Made by a program: the position numbers and the translations under genes | Assembly: GCA_964549655.1 (NCBI GenBank) | Contig: CAZJXN010000004.1 | Location: forward strand, 1-64,000 | Origin: JADJNW01 sp964549655 | GTDB taxonomy: Bacteria > Bacteroidota > Bacteroidia > Chitinophagales > Saprospiraceae | Length of the DNA: 64,000 nucleotides | Direction: 5' to 3' | Notes under the pieces: generated by a model | What the model saw: only the letters and a program-made list of their open reading frames with translations | Databases searched by the model: none | What the model was told of the DNA's origin: nothing | Shown here: positions 49,650 to 58,631 of the stretch, in pieces | How the letters are laid out: each line of letters opens with the position of its first letter | Numbering within the stretch: position 1 is the stretch's first letter

Positions 49650-52187
49650 TCAAAAATCCATTCGCACGCGCAGATTAATCCTTCTCGAGGTCAAATAATT
49701 CGGAATCGCATATTGCTGTGCAAAAATAGTTTTAATCCAAGTATTGCCCGCCTGATTTTGCACTTGCAAAAGATTGAAAACTTCTAAACTTACCCAGCTA
49801 TTTTTTGTAAAACGCAAGGGATGACGCGGCTTTTTATCCAAATTCGCTTTATCCCACAAAAGTATGGAGAAGCCAATGTCCACGCGGTGATACGCATCAA
49901 AACGGTACGTATTACGATAAATACGATTGTTTCCAAGTACGCCATACGGCAAACCCGTGCCAAATGTAAGATTCAAGTGCATTTTAAAATCTTCGTTCTT
50001 TGGCAGATAATCTTGAAAAAACATAGCCAGCGTCACAAAACGGTCGGTCGGACGCGGCACGTCTTTGACCGTCGTTGCTGCTTCCTGTCCAATTTCGCGG
50101 CGCAAGTGGTCTACGCCCAACAATTGCTCGCGCGCACGTAAAAACGAGAGATTCACCCAAGATTCTGCACCCGGCACAAATTCTCCATTTATTCTAAAAT
50201 CAATGCCTGCCACGTAGCCTTCCGTATCATTTTGACCAGAGTAACGCAGCCGCACGTTTTCAATTTCATACGATACAATATCCCACAATTTTTTATAATA
50301 TGCTTCGGTTATAAACTTAAATTTCTTCGGATTCCGTTTGCCCAGATAAAAATCGAACGTCATACCACCTACGGCGTGAAACGACTTTTGTGCTTGCAAA
50401 TCCGTATTCACTTTACCATCAAAACCACGCATTTCGCGGTAAAACGGAGGTTGGTAATACAAGCCGCCTGCCAAACGGTAAGAGATATCCCGTTCACTTT
50501 TTAAGGGTTTATATAACAGTTGCGCACGCGGCGCGATGAGCAATTCTTCATTCAAATCCCAATACGAAGCCCGCACACCGAGCGACAAACGCACTTCGCT
50601 TTTGCTTTCTTTGCGCCAAGTGTAAGTATCTTGAACAAACGCACTGAACCGATTGGAATTCAGGTTGTTGCGCGTTTTTAAAACATTGAAAACTAACAAT
50701 TGCGTGGTGTCATAAGGAAGCGAATAGCCTGCCGAATCCAGCCGCTCCCACTCATTGATGCGGTCGGCGATGGCTTCATTTTGATATTTGGCACTCCATT
50801 GAAAAAAATGACTGCTCGTCGTTTCCGTATCTTTGTGGTCCATTTGCAATTCAATACCGCCCTTGTGTTCGATGTTGCGAATGTCAATATTCAAAAAATT
50901 TCGCACATATTGTTGTTGCGTCCCAACGCCCAATTCTGCCAGCACTTCCCCAAAATTATCACTGCCCAAATCCGACTCAATTTGCCGCAAACTATAATCG
51001 CCATTAATGTCAAATCGCTCATTCTCATCACTTCTAAAAACAGAACCCAATAATTTCAAAAAATACGGATTGCGCGAACGGTCAGGCAAATACGTAAATG
51101 ATAACCCGCCCATTGCCGTTGTGAAATCATCAATTTCTTGCCCTTCAAATACACTAAAAAGTTGTAATGCGTAATTCACCAAACCAAACGCCGTGTTGCG
51201 CTCCGTTGGTTGAAATTTATAAACACTTCGATTGTAATTGCCGAGAAAACCGACTTGTAAATCGCGGCTGATATCGTAGGTCAAATACGTTTGTAAATCT
51301 GTAAAATTCGGTACATATTCACCTTTTGTGTCAAGTGTACCAAGCAGATATTGAGTGGTTTTATAACGAGCGCCCGCCAAATAGCGAAACCGCCGATAAC
51401 TGTCTTTTCCCACTTTTGTACTTCCTTCAATGTGCGCTGAAGCGCCCAAAAAACTTCCACTGATGGAGCCGGCAAGGGTGTCCGGTCGCTTGTATTTAAT
51501 ATCCAAAACGGATGCCAATTTATCGCCATATTTTGCTTCAAAACCGCCAGAAGAAAACGACAAATCGCGTATCAAATCAATATTTGGAAACGTCAAACCC
51601 TCTTGCTGCCCAGCACGAATCAACTGCGGACGATATATTTCAAAGTCATTGACATATACCAAATTTTCGTCATAATTTCCTCCGCGCACGTTATATTGCG
51701 AAGTCAATTCTCCGCCGGAACCACTGCTCGTACCCAGCGCAATGTGTGGCAAAATACTTTCCAAATTCCCAGTCGTCGTCGGGAGCAATTTCATATTCTC
51801 CACATCCTCGCGTATCATGCCTGATTCTTCAATCTTACTGGCTCGAATCACCACTTCCAAACTTGATTCCGCTGGCGGCATATTTACATCAATCTGCTTG
51901 CTACTGCGCGGCGGCATTGCCCCCACCTGCGTCGTCACTTCTTTATAACCCACTCGCCGAAAAATAAGTGTAAACGATTCATTCACAGGCACTTCCAAAC
52001 GATAGCGACCATTGGTAGCTGTTTCCGTCCCAACGTTTTTATCTTTGATGTACACATTAACTAATTCGACCGGCTCGTCTGACTCGGCATCGCGAACGAT
52101 ACCTGTGAGGATGGCGGTGCGGTCGGTTTGGGCATGAGAAAGAATAATGGTGAAAAGAGCAATTATAGAAGTAAGAATTTTTTTCAT
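49650..52187 (-). CDS. TonB-dependent receptor with carboxypeptidase-like regulatory domain
   Basis: The 845-residue protein has a signal peptide (MKKILTSIIALFTIILSHAQ) and a regulatory-like domain (about 25-115; ILTGIVRDAESDEPVELVNVYIKDKN). The plug follows (about 125-260; GGELTSQYNVRGGNYDENLVYVNDFEIYRP, IRDLSFSSGGFEAKYGDKLASVLDI). The barrel ends in YLTSRRINLRVRMDF, aromatic at the last position. The NVRGGNYDENLVYVN-type plug is common in a large Bacteroidota receptor group of unknown ligand. It follows rpe on the same strand across a strong hairpin, so shared transcription is doubtful. Confidence 0.9.
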   Translation of the reverse strand: MKKILTSIIALFTIILSHAQTDRTAILTGIVRDAESDEPVELVNVYIKDKNVGTETATNGRYRLEVPVNESFTLIFRRVGYKEVTTQVGAMPPRSSKQIDVNMPPAESSLEVVIRASKIEESGMIREDVENMKLLPTTTGNLESILPHIALGTSSGSGGELTSQYNVRGGNYDENLVYVNDFEIYRPQLIRAGQQEGLTFPNIDLIRDLSFSSGGFEAKYGDKLASVLDIKYKRPDTLAGSISGSFLGASAHIEGSTKVGKDSYRRFRYLAGARYKTTQYLLGTLDTKGEYVPNFTDLQTYLTYDISRDLQVGFLGNYNRSVYKFQPTERNTAFGLVNYALQLFSVFEGQEIDDFTTAMGGLSFTYLPDRSRNPYFLKLLGSVFRSDENERFDINGDYSLRQIESDLGSDNFGEVLAELGVGTQQQYVRNFLNIDIRNIEHKGGIELQMDHKDTETTSSHFFQWSAKYQNEAIADRINEWERLDSAGYSLPYDTTQLLVFNVLKTRNNLNSNRFSAFVQDTYTWRKESKSEVRLSLGVRASYWDLNEELLIAPRAQLLYKPLKSERDISYRLAGGLYYQPPFYREMRGFDGKVNTDLQAQKSFHAVGGMTFDFYLGKRNPKKFKFITEAYYKKLWDIVSYEIENVRLRYSGQNDTEGYVAGIDFRINGEFVPGAESWVNLSFLRAREQLLGVDHLRREIGQEAATTVKDVPRPTDRFVTLAMFFQDYLPKNEDFKMHLNLTFGTGLPYGVLGNNRIYRNTYRFDAYHRVDIGFSILLWDKANLDKKPRHPLRFTKNSWVSLEVFNLLQVQNQAGNTWIKTIFAQQYAIPNYLTSRRINLRVRMDF

Positions 52188-52275
52188 ATTAAAATTGAAT
52201 ATCGGAATGATGGAAATCCACTTTGTGAAACGATGGATTTAAAAACGTGTTGCAGGAAAAAAGCGTAAATTGTAA

Positions 52276-52324
52276 CGGCGAGCTTTAGTCGCCACAGTAG
52301 TATGTCGGCGACTAAAGCTCGCCG
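52276..52324. terminator. 18-bp perfect hairpin between rpe and the TonB receptor
   Basis: CGGCGAGCTTTAGTCGCC (52276-52293) pairs perfectly with 52307-52324 around a 13-base loop, a few bases after the rpe stop. There is no U-run, so it may be a dispersed palindrome rather than a true terminator. A partial relative, AGCTTCAGTCGCCG, is near 23120. Confidence 0.55.
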
Positions 52325-52330
52325 ATACAT

Positions 52331-53008
52331 TTATACATACTTCGTCCAGCGCTCATTCAGCGCTTTCATTTTAGCAATCACCTCCTTTGGATTTTCTGCT
52401 TTAAACACACTATTTCCCGCCACGAGTACATCTGCGCCAGCTTGGAGAATACTTTCCGCATTTTGTAAACCAATGCCGCCGTCCACTTCAATGAGCGTGG
52501 ACGTATTGCGAATAGTTATCATTTCTTTGAGGCGTTGTATTTTATTCAAACTGCGATAGATGAATTTTTGACCGCCAAAGCCGGGATTGACCGACATAAT
52601 ACACACTAAATCAACGTCTTCTATCACATCTTCCAGCATTTCTACGGGCGTATGCGGATTGAGCGCGACGCCCGCTTTGGCACCGGTGTCTTTTATTTGT
52701 TGCAAAGTGCGATGCAAATGTGGACAGGCTTCATAATGCACCGTAATCACGTCGGCACCCGCTTCTCGAAATTGCTCGATGTATTTTTCAGGTTCTACAA
52801 TCATGAGGTGAACGTCGAGCGGTTTTTGCGCTAACTGCTTGATAGCCTGTATGATAAATATACCAAATGTAAGATTGGGGACAAATCGTCCATCCATTAC
52901 ATCTAAATGAAACCAATCGGCTTCACTCTCGTTCACCAAGGTAAGTTCTTCGCGCAGGCGTGTAAAATCCGCCGCCAAAACGGAAGGTGCGACCAAATGC
53001 TTTTTCAT
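52331..53008 (-). CDS. rpe: Ribulose-phosphate 3-epimerase
   Basis: Rpe interconverts ribulose 5-phosphate and xylulose 5-phosphate in the pentose phosphate pathway. The 225-residue protein shows all family motifs: VAPSVLAADFTRL, HLDVMDGRFVPNLTFG (metal-binding His and Asp), LDVHLMIVEPE, VCIMSVNPGFGGQKF and IEVDGGIG. A TIM-barrel length is complete. It is flanked by long non-coding DNA upstream. Confidence 0.97.
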   Translation of the reverse strand: MKKHLVAPSVLAADFTRLREELTLVNESEADWFHLDVMDGRFVPNLTFGIFIIQAIKQLAQKPLDVHLMIVEPEKYIEQFREAGADVITVHYEACPHLHRTLQQIKDTGAKAGVALNPHTPVEMLEDVIEDVDLVCIMSVNPGFGGQKFIYRSLNKIQRLKEMITIRNTSTLIEVDGGIGLQNAESILQAGADVLVAGNSVFKAENPKEVIAKMKALNERWTKYV

Positions 53009-53159
53009 TTCGCAAAGGTATAAAAAGCTGCAAAGTAGTAGGTTGGAAGTTGAAATTTAGCGTTGTAGCGGAATTATTTTGATATAATGGAAAAAAATAA
53101 CGTTAAAAACTTGCATTTGGCATTGGATTACCCGTAAATTGCAGGCGAGTTTTGAGACA

Positions 53160-53305
53160 AAATAAAAAAACCGGTCAGATTGACTAACCGGTTACAAATG
53201 AGCTTTGAGAGGCTATCTACATACCAAAAATAAAGGATAACCTTTGTTATCCCCCGTTGTTCTTACTGGGGTTCTAACGCAGTGTATTCGTGGGACTATA
53301 AATTT
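53160..53305 (-). ncRNA. Candidate minus-strand small RNA ending in a terminator
   Basis: On the minus strand the region contains CCCC-N12-GGGG, a 7-bp hairpin GGATAAC-AAAG-GTTATCC (about 53234-53251) and TATGTAGATAG (53213-53223). It ends with an AACCGGT / ACCGGTT hairpin (about 53168-53193) followed by seven T. No protein-like frame fits. The 5' end is placed near the repeated ATTTGTT motif at 53295-53313. It resembles the candidate at 53.92-54.08 kb in layout. Confidence 0.35.
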
Positions 53306-53370
53306 GTTGTTAGTAAGCCGTAAATTCTAATTTGTTAATAGGACAATTTCGGATTATAATTTGTTAGTAG

Positions 53371-53529
53371 TTATTTTTCGTTTTCTTCTATTGCTTTTCT
53401 AATCTGTGTGTATTTCTTTTCTTTCCCTTTGATGATACAAATATCGCTCGCCAAACCGCCTAAAATAAGTACATTTTCAAAATAAACTGGTTGAAAAAAC
53501 CAAATCAACTTCGCGCAAGCTATTGACAA
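53371..53529 (-). pseudogene. Possible gene remnant, 52 codons, no ATG
   Basis: A minus-strand frame between stops reads as plausible protein (IWFFQPVYFENVLILGGLAS, then KGKEKKYTQIRKAIEENEK and a stop at 53371-53373). The only near start is TTG at 53529. It has a hydrophobic part and a basic, helical end. It could be a short membrane peptide using TTG, a decayed gene end, or chance. The remainder of 53009-54337 beyond the listed items shows no gene. Confidence 0.2.
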
Positions 53530-53921
53530 TCAATTTTTTAAGTTAAAAATTGAAACTACTTTCTGTATTGCCGATTCTAAAATTCAACTTTTTTTAGCAG
53601 ATAAAAATTATTTTTTGGAGCTATTTTTTCTAGAAAAAGCAAAATACAATCGAGTTTTCTGAGCCAATTGGTAATTTTTACCATTCATCACTATATTATA
53701 AATGGTCAATTATTCCATTACGCCCCTTCTCCTTTAAATATGCCGCAAGTTCATAAAGATATAGCCTAAAAGGGGTAGTGTCCTTTGTGAAAAAATCTTT
53801 GTGTACTTTGTGGTAGAAAATGAGCAGCGCGAAAAAATTCAAGCGAGGTGAAAAAAACTTTGCGGTCTCTGTGGTAAAAAAAGGTAGCGAGGGAGAAAAT
53901 GTAGGTGTGCACTTAAAAACT

Positions 53922-54080
53922 AAAAGGGTACCGCATGCGTCGTGCGATACCCTTTCTCAAAAAACCATTCATGAGATTATAATAAGTAGGAGTAAAAAAA
54001 TGAGGCTGCAAAAATTTTGTTCATGGTACTTTGCAATGCAGCCTTTTGCTTGTGTGTGTGGGACTAATTTGTTGATAGTA
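53922..54080 (-). ncRNA. Second candidate minus-strand small RNA
   Basis: Minus-strand order is the ATTTGTT motif (54061-54084), a hairpin AGGCTGCA / TGCAGCCT (54037-54044 with 54003-54010), a linker, and a terminator hairpin. The terminator arms are 53923-53930 and 53948-53955, with an inner CGCA/TGCG stem, followed by TTTTAGTTTTT. A 15-residue peptide (MNKIFAASFFYSYLL) could be read from it, so a leader peptide is an alternative. The upstream plus-strand text at 53.78-53.88 kb carries the ACTTTGCGGTCTCTGTGG word family. Confidence 0.3.
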
Positions 54081-54337
54081 AGTCGTCAAAAAAATTAGGT
54101 CGTCGTTGTTAAAAAAAATTAGGTCGTCGTCGTCAAAAAAAAATTTAAGGTCGTCTTTACTTTTCTTCGGAACTATAATCTGTTATTAGCGAGTCGTGTT
54201 AAAAAGTGTTTCATTGTGATTTATAATACAAATGTCGGTCAAAAGACTTGTGCATGTAAGTACATTTTTTTAACTTACTGCGCTCAAAGCGGCATCGCTT
54301 TTTGGGCGTAAAAAATTGATAATCAAAACAGTAGATT

Positions 54338-55822
54338 GTGAAAAAAGGGCAAATTTCTGAACTGGACAAAAAAGAATCGCAAGGACAAAGTAAAATAATT
54401 AAACACATTAAGGAATTATCGGCGAAAGACCGAGAGCGATTTTATCAATTTGTGGCTTCGCCGTACTTCAACCAACACGATGCCACCAGAGCCTTGTTGG
54501 ATCTGATTTTGGAGAACGTAGACCGCTCCAATACTGCATTGGAACGAGAAAAGCTGTTCAAAAAACTCTTCCCACGCGAGGCTTTCGATGAGCAGAAATT
54601 GCACAATGTGATGTCGTATCTCAAAAAATTATACCATCGTTTTTTGGCGCAACAATTCTACGAAAAGCAACCCTTACGCGAACAACTTTTCACCTTAGAA
54701 GCCGCTTATGAAAATAATACCTTCGATTTGCTGACCAATCGAGCTAAAATATTGGAGAAAACCATTGAGCAACAGGCTTATCGAGATAATAATTTTCATC
54801 ATGTCAATTATCGCCTCCACGCGCTGCTCGCTTATTATGGTGCTGAATATGTAGACCGTTCTAAGCCGGAGACTTTTCAAAAGATGATGAATCATTTAGA
54901 CCTTTATTATCTAATCGAAAAACTGCGCAATAGCTGCCACCTTACGGCGAATATGATGGTGGTCAATACAAAATTTGATTTTGGATTTTTTGATGAGGCG
55001 TTGCAATATTTGCAAAATAACTTTGACCGATATAGCCACGACCCGTCTATTGTGCTGTATTACACTATTTTTATGAGCCTTACGGATGAGAAAAATCCTG
55101 CATATTATGATGCGATGAAAGAAATGCTGGCGAATGAAATAGACCATTTTAGCCCCGACGAACGGCGCGATTTGTATAGTTTTGCCACTAATTATTGCAT
55201 TCGACAAAGTAACTTAGGACAGGTCCAATATCGGCGCGAGCTTTTTTTATTATATCAACAAGGCTTGACCACTGGGCTTTTGCTGACTAACGGCACGATT
55301 ATTTCAGAATACAATTATAAAAATGTAGCCATGCTGGGCTGTAGTTTGAAAGAATTTAACTGGACGGAGGAATTTATTCAAAAATATCGGGAAAACTTGC
55401 CCAGTCATCGCCGCGATAATGCTTATAATTTTAATCTCGCTAACCTTTATTATAACAAAAAAATGTACAACGAGGCGCTCACGGCACTCATGCAAGTACA
55501 ATTCACTGACGTGACGCACCATTTGAATACCAATACGCTCATTCTGCGCACTTATTATGCCCTACGGGATACGGAAGCGCTGCTTTCTTTGATTGAAACG
55601 TTTCGGATATATGTCATTCGCAATCGAAAATTGACGACCGTTGAGAAAAAAGGCTACACTAACTTTCTGCGGTTTGCCAAAAGTTTAGTTTTACTCAAGC
55701 ACCATTCTACAACCTTTTCTCGAAAAGCATTGGAAGAAAAATTGGAACTGCTGCGCCAAAAAATTGATACCACACAAAACGTACTGAATAAATATTGGTT
55801 GCTGGAGGAGTGTCAAGTTTAA
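54338..55822 (+). CDS. Helical-repeat protein of unknown function (Saprospiraceae-type)
   Basis: The 494-residue protein begins at a GTG (54338); the first in-frame ATG is about 90 residues later and would delete a conserved-looking start (KELSAKDRERFYQFVASPYFNQHDATRALLDLI). It is almost wholly alpha-helical, rich in Tyr, Leu and Asn, with TPR-like spacing in the C-terminal half (NAYNFNLANLYYNKKMYNEALTALMQV). No signal peptide or catalytic motif is visible. Proteins opening with an FxxSPYFN motif are a frequent unnamed group in this phylum. It lies after a long non-coding region and before the GHL10 gene. A scaffold or regulatory role is only a guess. Confidence 0.75.
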   Translation: MKKGQISELDKKESQGQSKIIKHIKELSAKDRERFYQFVASPYFNQHDATRALLDLILENVDRSNTALEREKLFKKLFPREAFDEQKLHNVMSYLKKLYHRFLAQQFYEKQPLREQLFTLEAAYENNTFDLLTNRAKILEKTIEQQAYRDNNFHHVNYRLHALLAYYGAEYVDRSKPETFQKMMNHLDLYYLIEKLRNSCHLTANMMVVNTKFDFGFFDEALQYLQNNFDRYSHDPSIVLYYTIFMSLTDEKNPAYYDAMKEMLANEIDHFSPDERRDLYSFATNYCIRQSNLGQVQYRRELFLLYQQGLTTGLLLTNGTIISEYNYKNVAMLGCSLKEFNWTEEFIQKYRENLPSHRRDNAYNFNLANLYYNKKMYNEALTALMQVQFTDVTHHLNTNTLILRTYYALRDTEALLSLIETFRIYVIRNRKLTTVEKKGYTNFLRFAKSLVLLKHHSTTFSRKALEEKLELLRQKIDTTQNVLNKYWLLEECQV

Positions 55823-55939
55823 AATGTAAAGTTTGGTGTTTGGAAGTTTGAGGTTGGAAATTCAAAACTCAAAATTAGTTATCAAAAAAAACTTCCAACT
55901 TTAAACCCTGAACTTCAAACGTTAAACGCCAAACCCTTC

Positions 55940-55947
55940 TATATTTG
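55940..55947 (+). promoter_or_regulatory. -7 element (TATATTTG) before the GHL10 gene
   Basis: TATATTTG matches the TAnnTTTG element and lies 16 bases before the ATG at 55964. No good TTTG is seen 19 bases upstream, so the match is partial. Confidence 0.4.
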
Positions 55948-55963
55948 TGATAAATACGAACAC

Positions 55964-57520
55964 ATGAAGCTATTTCAAACACTCCTTATTCCTTCCTTAT
56001 TCCTTTTTTCCTTCTTTCATTCCTCCGTGGCGCAGCCCAACGTGCCTAAGCGCGAATTTCGAGGCGTGTGGGTCGCTACCGTCGCCAATATTGACTATCC
56101 GCGCCAGCCTACAACGGATATTATTGCGCTGAAAGAACAGTGGAAAAATTTGTTAGACCGTTATAAAGAGACTGGTTTGAATGCAGTAATTTTTCAAGTG
56201 CGCCCAGCTGCCGATGCGCTTTATCCTACGCAGCTTGCGCCTTGGTCTAAATATTTAATCGGCAGACAAGCGACCGCTTCGCCGCAAGAAGTGTTTGACC
56301 CACTGCAATTTGTGATAGAAGAAACGCATCGTGCCGGCATGGAATTTCATGCTTGGTTCAATCCGTATCGAGCTACCATGGATTTTGACACGATTAATTT
56401 AGCAGCCAATCATGTGTTCCGGCAGCACCGCGATTGGGTCGTGCGCTATGGTCCTAAATTCTATTTGAATCCGGGCATTCCGCAGGTACGGCAGCATCTC
56501 ACCGCCGTTGTGAGTGAAGTGGTAAGCAGATATGATATTGATGCGGTGCATTTTGATGATTATTTTTATCCTTATAAAATTGCGAATGAAGTCTTTCCAG
56601 ATAGTGCGCAGTTTACACAATATGGTACTAATTTTACAAGTATAGAGGACTGGCGGCGCAGCAATATTGACTCTCTGATTGAAAATGTAACGACTTCGAT
56701 TAAAAAAATCAAGCCGCATGTACAGTTTGGCGTGAGTCCGTTTGGCGTTTGGCGCAATAAAGAAGTAGACCCACTGGGTTCGGATACGCGAGCAGGCGCG
56801 ACAACGTATGATGATTTGTATGCAGATGTAGTGAAGTGGCTCAAAGCAGGTTGGTTGGATTATGTGATTCCACAATTGTATTGGAATATTGGATTTGCAC
56901 CGGCTGACCATGCCAAGCTCGTAGGGTGGTGGGGCACGCGCAATTACGAGCGCAACTTGTACATCGGTCACGCGGCTTATAAGGTAGAAAATAATCCAGA
57001 AATTGCTTGGAGTGACCCGAATGAAATCCCGAAACAAATCATGCTGGGTCGTCGCAATGCCATCGTGCAGGGCAGCGCGTATTTTAGTTCTAAACCCGTG
57101 TTGGAAAATCGGCTCGGCTTGCGGGATTCTTTACAAGTGTATTATAAAGCGATGTCCATGTTGCCCATTCCGCCGGACGCGACGTTGAAGCCTTTTGCAA
57201 CGCCTACGTTATTAAAACCAAAATTGCAGTTAAAAGAAAATCGCGTGCGCCTACGCTGGACTCCGAATAAAGCAGACCGCAAACTTCAACCAGCGTATTA
57301 TGTGGTGTATCGCTTTTATGGCAGTAGAATCGGCGATTTTGAAGACCCACAAAATATCATTCACATCAGTGAATTTCATAAAGTAAATAAACGCTTTCAG
57401 CACATGGATTTTACCATTGAGCGGAATGCCAATTATACGTATGTCGTCACGGCTGTGAATCGCCAGCATATTGAGGGCAGACCGAGTGGTGGGCGGAATG
57501 TAAGAATTGGGAAAAGGTAA
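55964..57520 (+). CDS. Glycosyl-hydrolase-like family 10 (GHL10, YngK-type) secreted protein
   Basis: The 518-residue protein has a signal peptide (MKLFQTLLIPSLFLFSFFHSSVAQ). The GHL10 barrel begins with KREFRGVWVATVANIDYP (about residues 28-45) and continues through NAVIFQVRPAADALYPTQLAPWSKYL, FHAWFNPYRATM, DIDAVHFDDYFYPY and YVIPQLYWN. The Asp-rich HFDDYFYP and the aromatic PQLYWN blocks are characteristic. A C-terminal fibronectin-like domain follows (RLRWTPNK..., ANYTYVVTAVNRQ). Members act on cell-wall glycans or related polysaccharides, though few are characterised. No T9SS sorting domain is present. Confidence 0.9.
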   Translation: MKLFQTLLIPSLFLFSFFHSSVAQPNVPKREFRGVWVATVANIDYPRQPTTDIIALKEQWKNLLDRYKETGLNAVIFQVRPAADALYPTQLAPWSKYLIGRQATASPQEVFDPLQFVIEETHRAGMEFHAWFNPYRATMDFDTINLAANHVFRQHRDWVVRYGPKFYLNPGIPQVRQHLTAVVSEVVSRYDIDAVHFDDYFYPYKIANEVFPDSAQFTQYGTNFTSIEDWRRSNIDSLIENVTTSIKKIKPHVQFGVSPFGVWRNKEVDPLGSDTRAGATTYDDLYADVVKWLKAGWLDYVIPQLYWNIGFAPADHAKLVGWWGTRNYERNLYIGHAAYKVENNPEIAWSDPNEIPKQIMLGRRNAIVQGSAYFSSKPVLENRLGLRDSLQVYYKAMSMLPIPPDATLKPFATPTLLKPKLQLKENRVRLRWTPNKADRKLQPAYYVVYRFYGSRIGDFEDPQNIIHISEFHKVNKRFQHMDFTIERNANYTYVVTAVNRQHIEGRPSGGRNVRIGKR

Positions 57521-57565
57521 TTGTTATTGGTTATTTGTAAAGAGCGTCCAAATAACCAATAACAA
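57521..57565. terminator. 17-bp perfect hairpin between convergent genes
   Basis: TTGTTATTGGTTATTTG (57521-57537) pairs perfectly with 57549-57565. It begins one base after the GHL10 stop and ends nine bases before the exonuclease stop, so it may terminate both transcripts. Confidence 0.7.
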
Positions 57566-57573
57566 ATCACATC

Positions 57574-58326
57574 TTACTTAATATGTTGCACCTGCTCCTC
57601 TACCAGAATCGGCATTCGCTTGAAGCGCAAGAAAAGTTGCACGGTGGCTAATACGTCTTTTTCACAATAGTGTGAGATGCGTTCCAAATCGCCTTCTTCC
57701 CAAAAAACGGCACCGACTTTGCTGCCGTCCATATCGTCTTTGGGAGAGGGAAAACCCAGCACAGCGGCGAGTAAGCGCATGGAAGTGAAGTTTTTAATAT
57801 CGCCAAAGCGCCACATTTCCATCGTATCCAACAGGTGTTTGGTTTCCCACGGTTTCCGACCGGCTATGTTGAGCAAATCAGGGAAGGGCATCTGGTGTAC
57901 AATCATGCGCCGACAAATGTACGGGATGTCAAATTCCTTGATGTTGTGCCCGCACATAAAATGCTTCGACAAATCGTAGTAATACTGGTTGACCAACTTG
58001 CAAAACTCCTGCAATAATTCGTACTCATCCTCACTGGCAAAGGACTTGAGTCGCAGCCGCAGCCGATTATCATCTTTGCTCCGATGCACGATTCCTACGG
58101 AAATGCACACGATTTTTCCAAATTCTGCGAAGATACCTGCCCGCTCATAGTACAACGAGCCTACTTCATCTTCTGTCAATTCTTCGGCTGTTTTCCGCGC
58201 CACCGAGCGACTTTTTAAAAACCACAATTCGCGCATCTCATCATCCAACTCCTCATAATCCATCTTATTGGACACCGTTTCGATGTCCAAGAATAGCACA
58301 TTGGCAATGTCTATCTGTTCAAACAT
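57574..58326 (-). CDS. Predicted 3'-5' exonuclease (PolB-like DnaQ-fold)
   Basis: The ATG at 58324-58326 (MFEQIDIANVLFLDIETVS) is preferred, giving 250 residues. The three exonuclease motifs are present: DIE (D14, E16), HNIKEFDIPYI and YCEKDVLATVQLF (YxxxD). This is the DEDDy arrangement of the predicted PolB-like 3'-5' exonuclease family. It lacks a polymerase domain and is a stand-alone protein, probably in DNA repair or RNA processing. It converges with the GHL10 gene. Confidence 0.88.
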   Translation of the reverse strand: MFEQIDIANVLFLDIETVSNKMDYEELDDEMRELWFLKSRSVARKTAEELTEDEVGSLYYERAGIFAEFGKIVCISVGIVHRSKDDNRLRLRLKSFASEDEYELLQEFCKLVNQYYYDLSKHFMCGHNIKEFDIPYICRRMIVHQMPFPDLLNIAGRKPWETKHLLDTMEMWRFGDIKNFTSMRLLAAVLGFPSPKDDMDGSKVGAVFWEEGDLERISHYCEKDVLATVQLFLRFKRMPILVEEQVQHIK

Positions 58327-58452
58327 TTTAGTTGATTTTAGCCTTGTAAGATACAACAAATTCGTGGAAAGGATAGAATCAAATGGTACTTTTCTTCTTT
58401 CATTTGCAAGATTAATTGAAAAATTTTAACTTGCAGAAAAAACAAATCTGCG

Positions 58453-58554
58453 ATGAAAAGAAACTGGAAAAAGCTCATTATCACTATAATATGGTTTGTT
58501 ATTGGAACTGTCCTCTACAAGCTTACTAACTATTTGCTTGGGACAATAATTTGA
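58453..58554 (+). CDS. Small hydrophobic membrane peptide, 33 residues
   Basis: MKRNWKKLIITIIWFVIGTV begins a 33-residue peptide with a basic start and one membrane helix that covers most of the chain. Size and layout recall small membrane peptides, including type I toxins. It shares the NWKK start with the frame directly downstream. No ribosome-binding site is obvious. Function is unknown. Confidence 0.4.
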   Translation: MKRNWKKLIITIIWFVIGTVLYKLTNYLLGTII

Positions 58555-58631
58555 AAAACCTTGCGCTAAATACTATAAATAGCCGGATTTATCAATATTT
58601 TTTTATTTACAATTATAATAATTCAATAGCA

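Larger units (their letters stand above)
53295..54196. repeat. Five copies of a TATAATTTGTTAGTAG-type motif
   Basis: Related copies lie at 53295-53316, 53327-53342, 53353-53370, 54061-54084 and 54172-54196. The three fullest ones continue as GTAAGYCGT or GCGAGTCGT. Two stand about 15 bases before the hairpins of the candidate small RNAs when read on the minus strand. Between 54084 and 54160 an AAATTAGGTCGTCGT word is repeated three times. They could be promoter or processing elements, or relics of a duplicated unit. Confidence 0.5.

Noticed and set aside
53820..54098. A 92-codon plus-strand frame at 53.8-54.1 kb
   Set aside because: It crosses dispersed words and two hairpins, has no ribosome-binding site and no protein-like pattern.
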